Assembly (NCBI RefSeq): GCF_030027245.1
Contig: NZ_JASERT010000001.1
Location: 2,658,501 to 2,722,500 of the forward strand
Direction: 5' to 3'
Length of the DNA stretch: 64,000 bases
Origin: Asticcacaulis sp. EMRT-3
Lineage (GTDB): Bacteria > Pseudomonadota > Alphaproteobacteria > Caulobacterales > Caulobacteraceae
The position numbers and the translations under genes were made by a program. Below the pieces are notes generated by a model. It searched no databases and was not told the origin of the DNA. It saw nothing but the letters and a program-made list of their open reading frames with translations. Of this stretch, positions 49,161 through 57,447 are shown one piece after another (position 1 is the first letter of the stretch; every line of letters begins with the position of its first letter).

Positions 49161-49682
49161 ATGTCTCAGGAAGCTAAGGCGCCAATCAATATGTATCAGG
49201 CGTCGATACCCATCGTCCTGCGTGCGCTCAATAATCTCAAGGCCATTCTCAGCAAGGCCGAGGCCTGGGCCGAAGAGAAGAAGGTCGATGAAAAGGTGGT
49301 GCTGAATGCCCGCCTGGCGCTCGACATGCTGCCGTTTTCCAAGCAGGTTCAACTGGTTTCCGATACAGCCAAGGGTATTGCGGCGCGTCTCGGCGGGGTG
49401 GAAAATCCGTCCTATGTTGATGATGAAACGAGCTTCGCCGAGTTGCACGCACGCCTGCAAAAGACGATTGATTTCGTCGCATCGGTCGATGCCAAGGGCT
49501 TTGACGGCGTGGAATCGCGCGAAGTGCTGCTGAAATTCCCGTCGGGCACGCTGGAATTTACCGGCCTTTCCTATCTGACCGGCTTTGCCATCCCGAACCT
49601 GTTTTTCCACGTCACCACCGCCTATGCCATCCTGCGCCATTCGGGCGTGCCGCTCGGCAAGACCGATTTCCTGGGTGGTTAA
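49161..49682 (+). CDS. DUF1993 family protein
   Basis: 173 residues. NMYQASIPIVLRALNNLKAILSKAEAWAEEKKVDEKVVLNARLALDMLPFSKQVQL and FFHVTTAYAILRHSGVPLGKTDFLG are the DUF1993 hallmarks, a DinB-like four-helix bundle. Function unknown. ATG 49161 follows AAAGGATA. A strong terminator follows. Confidence 0.9.
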   Translation: MSQEAKAPINMYQASIPIVLRALNNLKAILSKAEAWAEEKKVDEKVVLNARLALDMLPFSKQVQLVSDTAKGIAARLGGVENPSYVDDETSFAELHARLQKTIDFVASVDAKGFDGVESREVLLKFPSGTLEFTGLSYLTGFAIPNLFFHVTTAYAILRHSGVPLGKTDFLGG

Positions 49683-49693
49683 ATGACACCGCA

Positions 49694-49728
49694 CCCCCGG
49701 CCCGATTTGCCGGGGGTTTCGTTTTTTA
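49694..49728 (+). terminator. Intrinsic terminator after the DUF1993 gene
   Basis: CCCCCGGC (49694-49701) and GCCGGGGG (49709-49716) form an 8-base GC stem with a 7-base loop, followed by TTTCGTTTTTT. It isolates the DUF1993 gene from the GST gene downstream. Confidence 0.85.
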
Positions 49729-49744
49729 ACAAGGAGCGCCGCAT

Positions 49745-50359
49745 ATGATCCATCTCTACGCCTGGGGCACGCCCAATGGCCGCAAGGCCTATATTATGCT
49801 GGAAGAACTGGGCATTCCTTATGAAAATCACCCGGTCAATATCGGCAAGGACGAGCAGTTCGCGCCCGATTTCCTCAAGATTTCGCCCAATAACAAGATA
49901 CCGGCCATCATTGATGACGAAACGGACTTAAGCCTGTTTGAGTCGGGGGCGATCCTGATCTATCTGGCGGAAACATACGGCAGGTTCCTGCCGCCGGGTA
50001 AAGAGCGCCACACGGTCATCCAGTGGCTGATGTGGCAGGTGGGCGGGCTGGGGCCGATGATGGGCCAGCTTGGCTTTTTCGCACTTCAGGATGAGCCCAA
50101 TACGCCAGCCATCGAACGCTTCACGAAGGAAGTGGGGCGTCTGTTCAATGTGCTGGAAAAGCAGCTCGGCGCGCACGTTTACGTGGCCGGTGATGACTAT
50201 TCGATTGCCGACATCGCCATCTATCCGTGGCTTGCGCAATTTCGCGTACGGGTGAAGGACGTTATTGAGCCGATGCTGCAAAGTCGCCCGCATATTCTGG
50301 CCTGGCTCGACAAGGTGGGGGCGCGTACCGGCGTTCAGCGCGGGATGCAATTGCCTTAG
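49745..50359 (+). CDS. Glutathione S-transferase, Ure2p/YfcG-like
   Basis: 204 residues. IHLYAWGTPNGRKAYIMLEELGIPYENHPVNIGKDEQF is the nu-class/YfcG-type N-terminus (TPNG-type glutathione contact), then NKIPAIIDDETDLSLFESGAILIYLAE and the C-terminal helical domain with YSIADIAIYPWL. Probable disulfide reductase or transferase acting with glutathione. Ends 4 bases inside the convergent DUF4442 gene. Confidence 0.92.
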   Translation: MIHLYAWGTPNGRKAYIMLEELGIPYENHPVNIGKDEQFAPDFLKISPNNKIPAIIDDETDLSLFESGAILIYLAETYGRFLPPGKERHTVIQWLMWQVGGLGPMMGQLGFFALQDEPNTPAIERFTKEVGRLFNVLEKQLGAHVYVAGDDYSIADIAIYPWLAQFRVRVKDVIEPMLQSRPHILAWLDKVGARTGVQRGMQLP

Positions 50360-50817
50360 GGCCGCTTCGCATCCTTGCGGCGGACATGCAGCACCTTATG
50401 CACCCGGGCGATGACCGTGCCTGTGGCGTCGGTGATCTCGGCATCATATTCGGGTTCGCTCTTGCTGTTGGCATCGGCTTCGGCCCGGACGCGGGCGATT
50501 TCGGCGGGCGGTATGTGGAACACCGCCCGCACGGCGCTGCGTCCCGGCCGCAGAAACTGGATCGAGGCCGCCTTGTCCCAGACGATGTAGTCGCGGCCCA
50601 GCCCCTGCATCAGGATGGCGACAAAAAACGGGTCGCACATCATGTAGAGCGCGCCGCCGAACTGGGTGCCGAAGATGTTCTTGTTCCACCAGTGCAGTTT
50701 CATTTCCACTGTGAGGGTGGTGAAGCTGTCATCCGCGTCGATCACCCGGATACCGGCACCGATCATCGGCGGATACCAGTTGATCAGTCGGAAACGGCGG
50801 GTGGCGGAGAGGGGCAT
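50356..50817 (-). CDS. DUF4442 hotdog-fold protein
   Basis: 153 residues. RLINWYPPMIGAGIRVIDADDSFTTLTVEMKLHWWNKNIFGTQFGGALYMMCDPFFVAILMQGLG fits DUF4442, a thioesterase-like hotdog fold. The usual catalytic residues cannot be assigned. Start at 50817 after GGAAAG. An upstream frame to 50871 has no family similarity. Confidence 0.87.
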   Translation of the reverse strand: MPLSATRRFRLINWYPPMIGAGIRVIDADDSFTTLTVEMKLHWWNKNIFGTQFGGALYMMCDPFFVAILMQGLGRDYIVWDKAASIQFLRPGRSAVRAVFHIPPAEIARVRAEADANSKSEPEYDAEITDATGTVIARVHKVLHVRRKDAKRP

Positions 50818-50964
50818 GGCAATCTTTCCGTTAACGTCAATATTTATGCGCCGCTTTTCGTCTCCTGACAAGCGAGGTGCAAAAATTTGCTACCCGCCGT
50901 AACCGCGTTTGGCTGCGGCGCGTATAGTGTGGTAGATTTGCGGAAAACGGGGGACAAAAAACGC

Positions 50965-51555
50965 ATGGGCAAGCCGAGTATTCATCCGTTATGGCTGCGG
51001 CTGATCCACTGGTTCAATGCGGCGGCGATCATCATCCTGATCATGAGCGGCTGGCAGATCTATAATGCCACGGGCTTTATGGGCTTTCGCATTCCGAAAA
51101 CCATCACGCTCGGCGGCTGGCTGGGCGGAGCGATTCAATGGCATTTCGCCGCCATCTGGGTCTTGTTCGCCACGGCGCTTTTGTATGCCGTCATCGGGCT
51201 GCTGACGCGGCGCATTCCGCGTAAATTCTTTCCGGTCACGCCGCGCGCCTTCGTGCATGACCTGCTGGAAGCTGCTCGCGGCAAGCTGGCCCACGAAGAC
51301 CTCAGCATTTACAATACCGTGCAGCGCGTCGCCTATCTGGCGGCCATGCTCGATGTGGTGGTGCTGATTATCTCAGGGCTGGTGCTGTGGAAATCGGTGC
51401 AGTTTCCGTATCTGCGCGTTCTGGTTGGCGGCTATGAAGGGGCGAGGCGCGTCCATTTCTTCGCCATGAGCTTTATGGTGGCCTTTATTTTCGTCCATGT
51501 CGTCATGGCCCTGCTGGTGCCGAAAACGATCAAGGCCATGCTGTGGGGGCGTTAG
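50965..51555 (+). CDS. Cytochrome b561-type membrane protein
   Basis: 196 residues, four membrane helices. Candidate haem ligands are His in HPLWLRLIHWFNAAA, IQWHFAAIWVL, RRVHFFAMSFMVAFIFVHVVMALL. It is related to the di-haem b subunits of hydrogenases and of sulfite-oxidase-like enzymes. The next gene encodes a molybdopterin protein, so this is probably its electron-transfer anchor. ATG 50965 (MGKPSIHP) is chosen. The stop codon is the first triplet of the hairpin element that follows. Confidence 0.9.
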   Translation: MGKPSIHPLWLRLIHWFNAAAIIILIMSGWQIYNATGFMGFRIPKTITLGGWLGGAIQWHFAAIWVLFATALLYAVIGLLTRRIPRKFFPVTPRAFVHDLLEAARGKLAHEDLSIYNTVQRVAYLAAMLDVVVLIISGLVLWKSVQFPYLRVLVGGYEGARRVHFFAMSFMVAFIFVHVVMALLVPKTIKAMLWGR

Positions 51556-51631
51556 ATCGATCATCTGATGGATTGATCTAAGTTTTTGTTTTGTCACTCT
51601 TCCTTATCCGAAAAGTGAAGTCACTTTTCGG
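51553..51631. repeat. Composite hairpin element (CTAAGTxTTT family), copy 2
   Basis: An imperfect palindrome TAGATC...GATCTA (51553-51580), then AAGTTTTTG, then a perfect 11-base stem CCGAAAAGTGA/TCACTTTTCGG with 2-base loop (51608-51631). The layout matches 28934-29024. It lies between the cytochrome and molybdopterin genes and could attenuate transcription into the latter. Confidence 0.65.
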
Positions 51632-51646
51632 GGAAACGTTCTAAAA

Positions 51647-52423
51647 ATGAACCGCAAGATTCCCGACGACATCAAATCCGACAAGGCCGACATTCTGAAA
51701 GAGGCCGAAAGCCTGTTGAAAGACCCCGGCCGCCGTCGCCTGCTCGGCAATGTGCTGACTCTGGGCGGGCTGTCCCTGGCCACCGGCGTGATCATCAAGG
51801 ATTACGGCTCGGTGCATGACATCCTCAAGCGCATTTCGGTGTTCAACGACAAGGCGCAAGGCGTGATTTTCGGGCCGAACAACATGGCCCCGGAATATTC
51901 CGAGGCCGACATCACCAATCCGTTTCCATTCAATGCCTTTTATCCGATCAGCAAGGCCCCGGTGGTCGATCCGGCCAGCTATCAGCTCAAATTATCGGGC
52001 AAGATCGCCGACCGCAGGCCGTGGACCCTGCCCATGCTGAACGCCCTGCCGCAGACATCGCAGATCACGCGCCATATCTGCGTCGAAGGCTGGAGCGCCA
52101 TCGGCAAGTGGGGCGGGGTGCGCTTTTCAGATTTCCTGCAAAGGATCGGCGCTGACATCACCTGCAAATATGTCGGTTTCAAATGCGCCGACGGCTATTA
52201 CACCTCGATCGACATGCCGACGGCCCTGCACGCCCAGACGCTGTTGACCCTGACCTTCCGCGACCATACCCTGCCGACCTGGTATGGCTTCCCGATGAAG
52301 CTGCGTATGCCGACCAAGCTGGGTTACAAGAATCCCAAGCACATTCTCGAAATCTTCGTCACCAATGTCTTTCCCGGCGGCTATTGGGAAGATCAAGGCT
52401 ATAATTGGTTCGGCGGCAGCTAA
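51647..52423 (+). CDS. Molybdopterin-dependent oxidoreductase (sulfite oxidase/YedY fold)
   Basis: 258 residues. An N-terminal twin-Arg-like segment (GRRRLLGNVLTLGGLSLATG, about 29-48) suggests Tat export. The oxidoreductase domain has the Mo-ligand Cys in TRHICVEGWSAIGKWGGV, plus YTSIDMPTALH and GFPMKLRMPTKLGYKNPKH. Membrane electron transfer partner is the b561 gene just upstream. It resembles MsrP/YedY (methionine sulfoxide repair) but the substrate is unproven. Needs molybdenum cofactor. Confidence 0.9.
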   Translation: MNRKIPDDIKSDKADILKEAESLLKDPGRRRLLGNVLTLGGLSLATGVIIKDYGSVHDILKRISVFNDKAQGVIFGPNNMAPEYSEADITNPFPFNAFYPISKAPVVDPASYQLKLSGKIADRRPWTLPMLNALPQTSQITRHICVEGWSAIGKWGGVRFSDFLQRIGADITCKYVGFKCADGYYTSIDMPTALHAQTLLTLTFRDHTLPTWYGFPMKLRMPTKLGYKNPKHILEIFVTNVFPGGYWEDQGYNWFGGS

Positions 52424-52432
52424 TCCCTATCC

Positions 52433-52471
52433 GTGGAAAAGTCCCTCGCTACGCTCAGTGTACTTTCCCAC
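52433..52471 (+). terminator. Hairpin after the molybdopterin gene
   Basis: GTGGAAAAGT (52433-52442) pairs with ACTTTCCCAC (52462-52471), 9 of 10, across a loop CCCTCGCTACGCTCAGTGT. No T-run follows. It may be a repeat remnant of the GTAC-centred family rather than a true terminator. Confidence 0.4.
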
Positions 52472-52540
52472 GGAGGCCAGATCGAAAATCCATGGCTCGA
52501 AGCGGTTCTTCGCCATGAATTTGCTTTTTTGCTCAGGGTT

Positions 52541-53014
52541 TCAGGCCATTAAATCGACAAACGGGGCATCGAGGGCGTGGGCGGCGGCGTCAGGGGTAAT
52601 GGACAGTAAAAGGCCGCGCTGGCCAGCATTGATATAGATGCGGTCGAACAGTTGCGCGGTTTCGTCGATGGCGGTGGGGGTGAGTTTACGCTGGCCAAAC
52701 GGCGAGATACCGCCCACCTTATAGCCGGTCAGGCGCTCGGCGTCGGGCACCTTCATCATGTGCGCCGACTTGCCATGAAAGGCTGCCGCCAGCTTCTTCA
52801 TGCTGACCTCAAGCGGCGAGGGCACCACCACGCACACCGCCTTGCCGTCCACCTCAGCCATCAGGGTCTTGAAGGTGGCGTCGGGATCGAGATTTAGGGC
52901 CTCCGCCGCCTGCAAACCCACCTTTGCCGCATCGGGATCGTAATCATAGGCGTGCAGCTCGAAGGCTGCGCCGAGTTTCGACAGGAACAGCGTGCCGGGG
53001 GTGGTTCTGGACAT
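52541..53014 (-). CDS. ybaK: Cys-tRNA(Pro) deacylase, YbaK/EbsC type
   Basis: 157 residues. Hydrolyses Cys-tRNA(Pro) made in error by prolyl-tRNA synthetase. VGLQAAEALNLDPDATFKTLMAEVDGKAVCVVVP, the catalytic-lysine region of KLAAAFHGKSAHMMKVPDAERLTGYKVGGISPFGQ, and LLSITPDAAAHAL are typical. It lies 33 bases after the ABM gene, so they may be co-transcribed. Confidence 0.94.
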   Translation of the reverse strand: MSRTTPGTLFLSKLGAAFELHAYDYDPDAAKVGLQAAEALNLDPDATFKTLMAEVDGKAVCVVVPSPLEVSMKKLAAAFHGKSAHMMKVPDAERLTGYKVGGISPFGQRKLTPTAIDETAQLFDRIYINAGQRGLLLSITPDAAAHALDAPFVDLMA

Positions 53015-53040
53015 CGGTTACAGTCTCGCAGATCAGCTCT

Positions 53041-53112
53041 CTACATTTTACGTTTTTCCGCATCTCGCATTCAATTTGTAAGTCAAATTAAACGCTCGTT
53101 GCTCTAGCGGCG
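53041..53112. repeat. Composite intergenic repeat, copy 2, forming the 3' end of the ABM gene
   Basis: The 60-base block 53041-53100 matches 3421-3480 with three differences, then GCTCTAGCGGCG continues as in copy 1 without the 13-base duplication. Here the block is translated: it encodes the last 18 or so residues (EQRAFNLTYKLNARCGKT) and the stop of the ABM gene. Confidence 0.88.
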
Positions 53113-53398
53113 TGTAATAGCGGCCCTTCGGCGGGCCGTCGAGCAGGGCCATGACGGCAGCCAACTGCGCCGGATCGATGGCGGAAACGGCAGCCTTATG
53201 GTGATCGAGGCTTTCCCACGTCTCGATCACCACGAGCACTTCATCATCAGAGGCACCATCGGCCATCTTCAGTAAAAGTTCGCAGGATTGGTTGCCGTCT
53301 ATTGTGCGGATTTGCGCCACAATGGCTTCGAAATGCTTTGCCAGTGCCTCGAACTGACCTGGCAAGGCCTTGAATTCGTTCAGTCTCAATACACTCAT
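53048..53398 (-). CDS. Antibiotic biosynthesis monooxygenase (ABM)-domain protein
   Basis: 116 residues. Dimeric ferredoxin-like alpha-beta fold: SVLRLNEFKALPGQFEALAKHFEAIVAQIRTIDGNQSCELL, VLVVIETWESLDHHKAAVSAIDPAQLAAVMALLDGPP. The fold includes quinol monooxygenases and haem-degrading enzymes, and the substrate is unknown. Strong AAGGAGG site upstream of ATG 53398. The C-terminal 18 residues come from an inserted intergenic repeat, so the ancestral protein was probably shorter or had another end. Confidence 0.85.
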   Translation of the reverse strand: MSVLRLNEFKALPGQFEALAKHFEAIVAQIRTIDGNQSCELLLKMADGASDDEVLVVIETWESLDHHKAAVSAIDPAQLAAVMALLDGPPKGRYYTPLEQRAFNLTYKLNARCGKT

Positions 53399-53543
53399 TA
53401 AGTGCCTCCTTACCGCTCCACCGCGAACTCAGCAGTGCTGATTTTCTACCCCCTGGTCAATTTGCATCGCGCATTTTGACACAGTTGATAATGCGCCGCG
53501 CCGGTTTAACCTCGTCTTATAACTGTTGTGTTATTCCGCACAG

Positions 53544-54182
53544 ATGAAGTTTTTTCTCGCCAGTCTTTTTTTGTTCGTCACCGCCGCCTGCGGGGCCCAT
53601 GCCGCCGATCTTGCCGTCAGCATCGTCGATGCAGGCGGCAAACCGGTCAGCGACGCCGTGGTGACCTACACGCCCGATGGCGGTGCTGTGATCACGGCAG
53701 CGGATCGCTCGGCCAAATTCGTCATGTCGCAAAAGGACATCCAGTTTCATCCGTTTGTGCTGGCTATACCGCAAGGCGCCACGGTCAATTTTCCCAATTA
53801 TGACCGGGTCAATCACCACGTCTATTCGTTTTCGGCGGTTCTGCCGTTTCAGTTTCCGCTGTACAGCCGTGGCAAGAGCCACAGCCAGACCTTCACCAAA
53901 ACCGGCACCGAGGCGCTGGGCTGCAATATCCATGACACGATGAGCGCCTATATCCGCGTGGTGGCGACACCCTATTACGCTACCAGCGACGCCACGGGGC
54001 GTATCGTGCTGAAAAACCTGCCGCAGGGGCATGGCCGTCTTGCCGTCTGGCACCCGCTGATGGACGCGCCCGGTCAGGAAGTGGCGCGTGCCATCACGAT
54101 CTCCGCCGCCAACCCGCCGCAGGCTTTCACGGTCAGCGTGCGTGCCCGCATGACGATGAATATGCCAGCCGGTCATCAGTAA
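53544..54182 (+). CDS. Secreted cupredoxin-like protein (methylamine-utilisation-protein type)
   Basis: 212 residues with signal peptide about 1-21. Plastocyanin-like fold with likely copper ligands His91/92 (DRVNHHVYSFS), Cys127, His130 and Met133 (LGCNIHDTMSAYI). A beta-rich tail follows (about 145-212; GRIVLKNLPQGHGRLAVWHP). Proteins of this type are labelled methylamine utilisation protein but no mau genes are present. It lies 21 bases upstream of a GGDEF-EAL gene, a pairing that suggests a periplasmic copper/redox signal feeding c-di-GMP control (inference). ATG 53544 chosen over TTG 53526. Confidence 0.87.
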   Translation: MKFFLASLFLFVTAACGAHAADLAVSIVDAGGKPVSDAVVTYTPDGGAVITAADRSAKFVMSQKDIQFHPFVLAIPQGATVNFPNYDRVNHHVYSFSAVLPFQFPLYSRGKSHSQTFTKTGTEALGCNIHDTMSAYIRVVATPYYATSDATGRIVLKNLPQGHGRLAVWHPLMDAPGQEVARAITISAANPPQAFTVSVRARMTMNMPAGHQ

Positions 54183-54203
54183 ACGAAAGCGTACGGGAGT
54201 ATC

Positions 54204-56582
54204 ATGGTTTTCAAGCGTCTCAGCACCAAGCTGTCGGTCATGTATGGCGGGCTTTTCGCCATCGCCCTGCTGCTGATCGCGCTTGCCTGTTACGTGGCGG
54301 TGGTGTCCTATGCCCGCATCACCGTGCAGAACGAGTTGCAAAGCGCGGCCAGCGTTTTCAAACGCATCTGGACCGACCGCACCGACGCCCAGGCCACCAA
54401 TGCCTTGCTGCTGTCAAGCGATTTCGGCTTCAAACAGGCTCTGGCCACCCATGACACGGCCACGGTGGAATCGGCTTTCGATAATTTGCAGGCGCGGCTG
54501 AAGGCCGATACGGGCCTCGTCATCGGGCCGGACGGCCAGCCGATGGCCGGCAGCCATGACGCTCTGGCGCAGAAGGTGGCTGACGCCCTGCAAAACAGCG
54601 ATGCCTATACGCCGCAATCGGGCATTTTCGCCGTTAATAACCTGCCGTTTCAGGTGGTGGCCGCCCCGGTGATGGCGCCCGACCGGCTGGGCTGGGTGGT
54701 GTTTGCTTCACGGCTCGACCAGGCCGAAATGGACCGTTTGCAGGCCCTGTCGTCGATCCCGCTGACCGCCTCCATCCTGACTCAGACGCGCGGCGGCCTG
54801 TGGCTCGGATCGTCGCCCCAGACGCACGGCTATGAGCGCAATTCCTTAAGTTTCTTCATCGATCAGAGCCTGAAAAGTCATGAGGCCAGTATTATTTCCG
54901 GCCCCAGCGGCGCGGTGATTGCCGTCGCCACACCCTTGCCCAGTCTGGGCATTGGCGCCAAGAGCGTGTTGCTGCTCAGCTATCCGCTCAAGGCGGCGCT
55001 CTCCGCCTATGCGCCATTGCTGACCGGTCTTTTGCTGATCGGCATCCTAGGCTTCGGCTTCGTGGTGCTGGCCAGCTTTTATCTGGCGCGCTCCCTGACC
55101 CGGCCCATTCTGGCCCTGAAGGACGCGGCGCTGGCCCTGCGCGAAGGCCGTTCGGGTCATGTCGAGGTGGTAGCACATGATGAAATGTCGGATCTGGCCG
55201 TGGCCTTCAACGACATGGCCATTTCGATCGAGGATCGTGAGCGCGACATTACCCGACTGGCCAAAAACGACGCCGCTACCGGCCTGCCCAATCGTTCGGC
55301 ATTCGAAGATCATCTGGCCGCCCTGCATGAAGGTGGCGTACCCGAACACGGCGGTGTGGCCATCGTGGCCATCGGTGTTGATCGTTACACCCACATCCGC
55401 GCCGTGTGGGGCGTCAATTACGCCCATACGCTTTTGGCGCGTCTTCAGGATATTCTGGTCGGCATTTTCGCCAATGCCTATATTGCGCGTCTGTCGGGCG
55501 ATACGCTGGGCCTGTGCCTGAGCCCGTGCGATGCGGCTCAGGCCCTGCCTCTGGCCCGCGCCATCGCGGCGCGGCTCGACAAGCGTATCAAGGTGACCGA
55601 GGATCAGAGCCTCGATGTGGCGGTCAGTATCGGTCTTTATCACATTTCGAATTCGCGTCAGGCACCGGATGAAAGCATCGAGCGGGCCATGATCGCGCTC
55701 GATCAGGCGCGCGCGGCCAAGGTCAAGGTGGCCAGCTTCGATCCGCGCGTCTATTCCGAACTGGCCGACACCCTGCTGCTGACCGACCAGCTTTACGCCG
55801 CCCTGCAAAACCGCGAAATGCAGGTCTATTACCAGCCGAAATTCAGCTATCGTGAAGGCCGCATCACCTCGGCCGAGGCTCTGGTGCGCTGGAATCACAC
55901 CGAGCGCGGCTTCGTGTCGCCGCAGCGTTTCGTCGCCATCGCCGAGGAAACCGGCGCGATCCGTGATCTGACACTACAGGTCTTACAGACCTGTCTCGAT
56001 GACCAGCGCCGCCTGAAGGACGCAGGCTTTGATCTCGACATCAGCATCAACTATTCCGGCCGTCTGCTGTCGGATGAGGCCTTCAACGCCCAGACCCTGC
56101 GCCTGTGCAGCCAGGCGGCGGGGCGCATCTGTTTGGAGATTACCGAAACCGCCGTCATCGAAGATCCCAAAATCGGTCTGGCCGCCATCAACACCTTCGT
56201 CGATAGCGGTCTGGAAATTTCCATTGATGACTTTGGCACCGGCCTGTCGTCCCTGGCCTATCTGAAGCAGATTCCGGCCCATGAGCTGAAGATCGACCGC
56301 TCCTTCATCATGGAGATCGAAAGCGGCAAACGCGATGCCCTGCTGGTGCGTTCCAGTATCGATCTGGCCCACGGGCTCGGCATGAAGGTGACCGCTGAAG
56401 GCGTCGAAACCGCTGCCGCCTTTACGCTTTTGCAGGCGATGGGCTGCGATCTGGCACAGGGCTATGGCATTGCCAGACCCATGCCTTATGACGGCCTCGT
56501 GCCGTTCCTGAACGACTTTTCCGGCATGGCGGGCACTAAGGCGGACATGCCGCAATTCCGCCCGCGCCGCCGCAAGGCGTGA
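54204..56582 (+). CDS. Membrane GGDEF-EAL protein, probable c-di-GMP phosphodiesterase
   Basis: 792 residues. TM1 at about 14-34, a periplasmic Cache-like sensor domain (about 35-275), TM2 at about 276-300, then a HAMP (SLTRPILALKDAALALREG). The GGDEF domain (about 350-500) is degenerate: the signature is RLSGDTLGL (about residue 430), so no cyclase activity is expected. The EAL domain (about 525-770) is complete: SAEALVRWNH (about 558), CLEITETAVIED, ISIDDFGTGLSSLAYLKQIPAHELKIDRSFI and VTAEGVETAAAF. It should hydrolyse c-di-GMP. Co-transcribed with the cupredoxin gene. Confidence 0.92.
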   Translation: MVFKRLSTKLSVMYGGLFAIALLLIALACYVAVVSYARITVQNELQSAASVFKRIWTDRTDAQATNALLLSSDFGFKQALATHDTATVESAFDNLQARLKADTGLVIGPDGQPMAGSHDALAQKVADALQNSDAYTPQSGIFAVNNLPFQVVAAPVMAPDRLGWVVFASRLDQAEMDRLQALSSIPLTASILTQTRGGLWLGSSPQTHGYERNSLSFFIDQSLKSHEASIISGPSGAVIAVATPLPSLGIGAKSVLLLSYPLKAALSAYAPLLTGLLLIGILGFGFVVLASFYLARSLTRPILALKDAALALREGRSGHVEVVAHDEMSDLAVAFNDMAISIEDRERDITRLAKNDAATGLPNRSAFEDHLAALHEGGVPEHGGVAIVAIGVDRYTHIRAVWGVNYAHTLLARLQDILVGIFANAYIARLSGDTLGLCLSPCDAAQALPLARAIAARLDKRIKVTEDQSLDVAVSIGLYHISNSRQAPDESIERAMIALDQARAAKVKVASFDPRVYSELADTLLLTDQLYAALQNREMQVYYQPKFSYREGRITSAEALVRWNHTERGFVSPQRFVAIAEETGAIRDLTLQVLQTCLDDQRRLKDAGFDLDISINYSGRLLSDEAFNAQTLRLCSQAAGRICLEITETAVIEDPKIGLAAINTFVDSGLEISIDDFGTGLSSLAYLKQIPAHELKIDRSFIMEIESGKRDALLVRSSIDLAHGLGMKVTAEGVETAAAFTLLQAMGCDLAQGYGIARPMPYDGLVPFLNDFSGMAGTKADMPQFRPRRRKA

Positions 56583-56922
56583 TATTGCGGCGCAAAAGAT
56601 TTGCGCAACTTCAGGTAAGAATGGCGGCGCAGTCTTTTATGTCAAGGTTGCAATTCATCTTTGCGCTGCAATATGAGCGCGCCCGTTTTTCGGGCCGGAT
56701 TGCGGCCTTATAATACCTTTCCGTGTGACGCTCAAAAGGCAGATTCTGCGGTGCAGCGTGGCGGATTTCATATCCCATCTTTTCAAATGCACAGGGCTCA
56801 TCGACCGCCGCCGTGCATGAAGACGCCCCTGAGGATGCGGCAGGGCAGGGGGTGGCGATACCGGTAAGCTCTTGCCAGTTTGCGACTTTTTTTAAAAAGC
56901 TATGCAGATCAGTTTGTTGCAC
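56583..56922. other. Gene-free stretch between the EAL gene and tRNA-Ser
   Basis: 340 bases without a convincing gene. A minus-strand frame (56611-57030) runs straight through tRNA-Ser and has no ribosome site, so it is not called. I see a CGCGCCCG...CGGGCCGG palindrome near 56680-56700 but no clear RNA gene. Confidence 0.5.
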
Positions 56923-56948
56923 AAAAAAGGCCGCACATGGCGGCCTTT
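56923..56948 (-). terminator. Intrinsic terminator of tRNA-Ser
   Basis: On the minus strand AAAGGCCGC and GCGGCCTTT (56926-56934 and 56940-56948, perfect 9-base arms, 5-base loop) are followed by TTTTTTG, directly after the tRNA 3' end. Confidence 0.85.
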
Positions 56949-56952
56949 GATG

Positions 56953-57044
<92 letters not shown>

Positions 57045-57447
57045 GTAGAGGGAACCGGATAAATGCCTTGGAATTACAAGACTTTTAGTTTTCCGGGCAG
57101 AACCGCACGCGCGGTCTGGGTCAGTCAGGAGGCGTGTTCCTACTCATAGTGGCCGCAAATCGCAAGTCCCTTTTGCGCCCCTTATGGTTTTTTTATGTGA
57201 CCCCTTACCGCAGCTATAGATTTTTAACGGCAACATTAGGCCTATATGGCTCACGGTACGGCTTCATTCGTCTTGGCGTGACATTCTGGTGTCAGTTCCC
57301 GCCAAAGCGGATAAAAAATGCATAAATTCACCAAAACTCACATTTGGGTGCTATGCAAGACGACTTCAGAAAGTTATGAAGCCTGGTACTAAAGTTTCAG
57401 CCGAGATAATCGGCTGTTCGTTCGTATGGCCATGAGAGGGCACTAAC
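57045..57447 (+). promoter_or_regulatory. Long leader and promoter region of the OmpA-family gene
   Basis: 400 bases, AT-richer than its surroundings. It ends with a hairpin AGCCGA-GATAA-TCGGCT (57399-57415) and the ribosome site GAGAGGG before ATG 57448. GCTATAGA near 57213 resembles the Caulobacter-type -10 (GCTANAWC), but the -35 is unclear. A long structured leader suits control by RNA stability or small RNAs, as for other outer-membrane protein genes. A 63-residue open frame at 57134-57325 shows no coding character. Confidence 0.45.

Noticed and set aside
53544..54182. Methylamine catabolism gene, as the family label suggests
   Set aside because: No methylamine dehydrogenase or mau maturation genes are present; the protein shows only a cupredoxin-like fold.
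57134..57325. 63-codon frame in the leader of the OmpA-family gene
   Set aside because: No ribosome site, odd aromatic/Arg-rich composition, located in an AT-rich regulatory leader.
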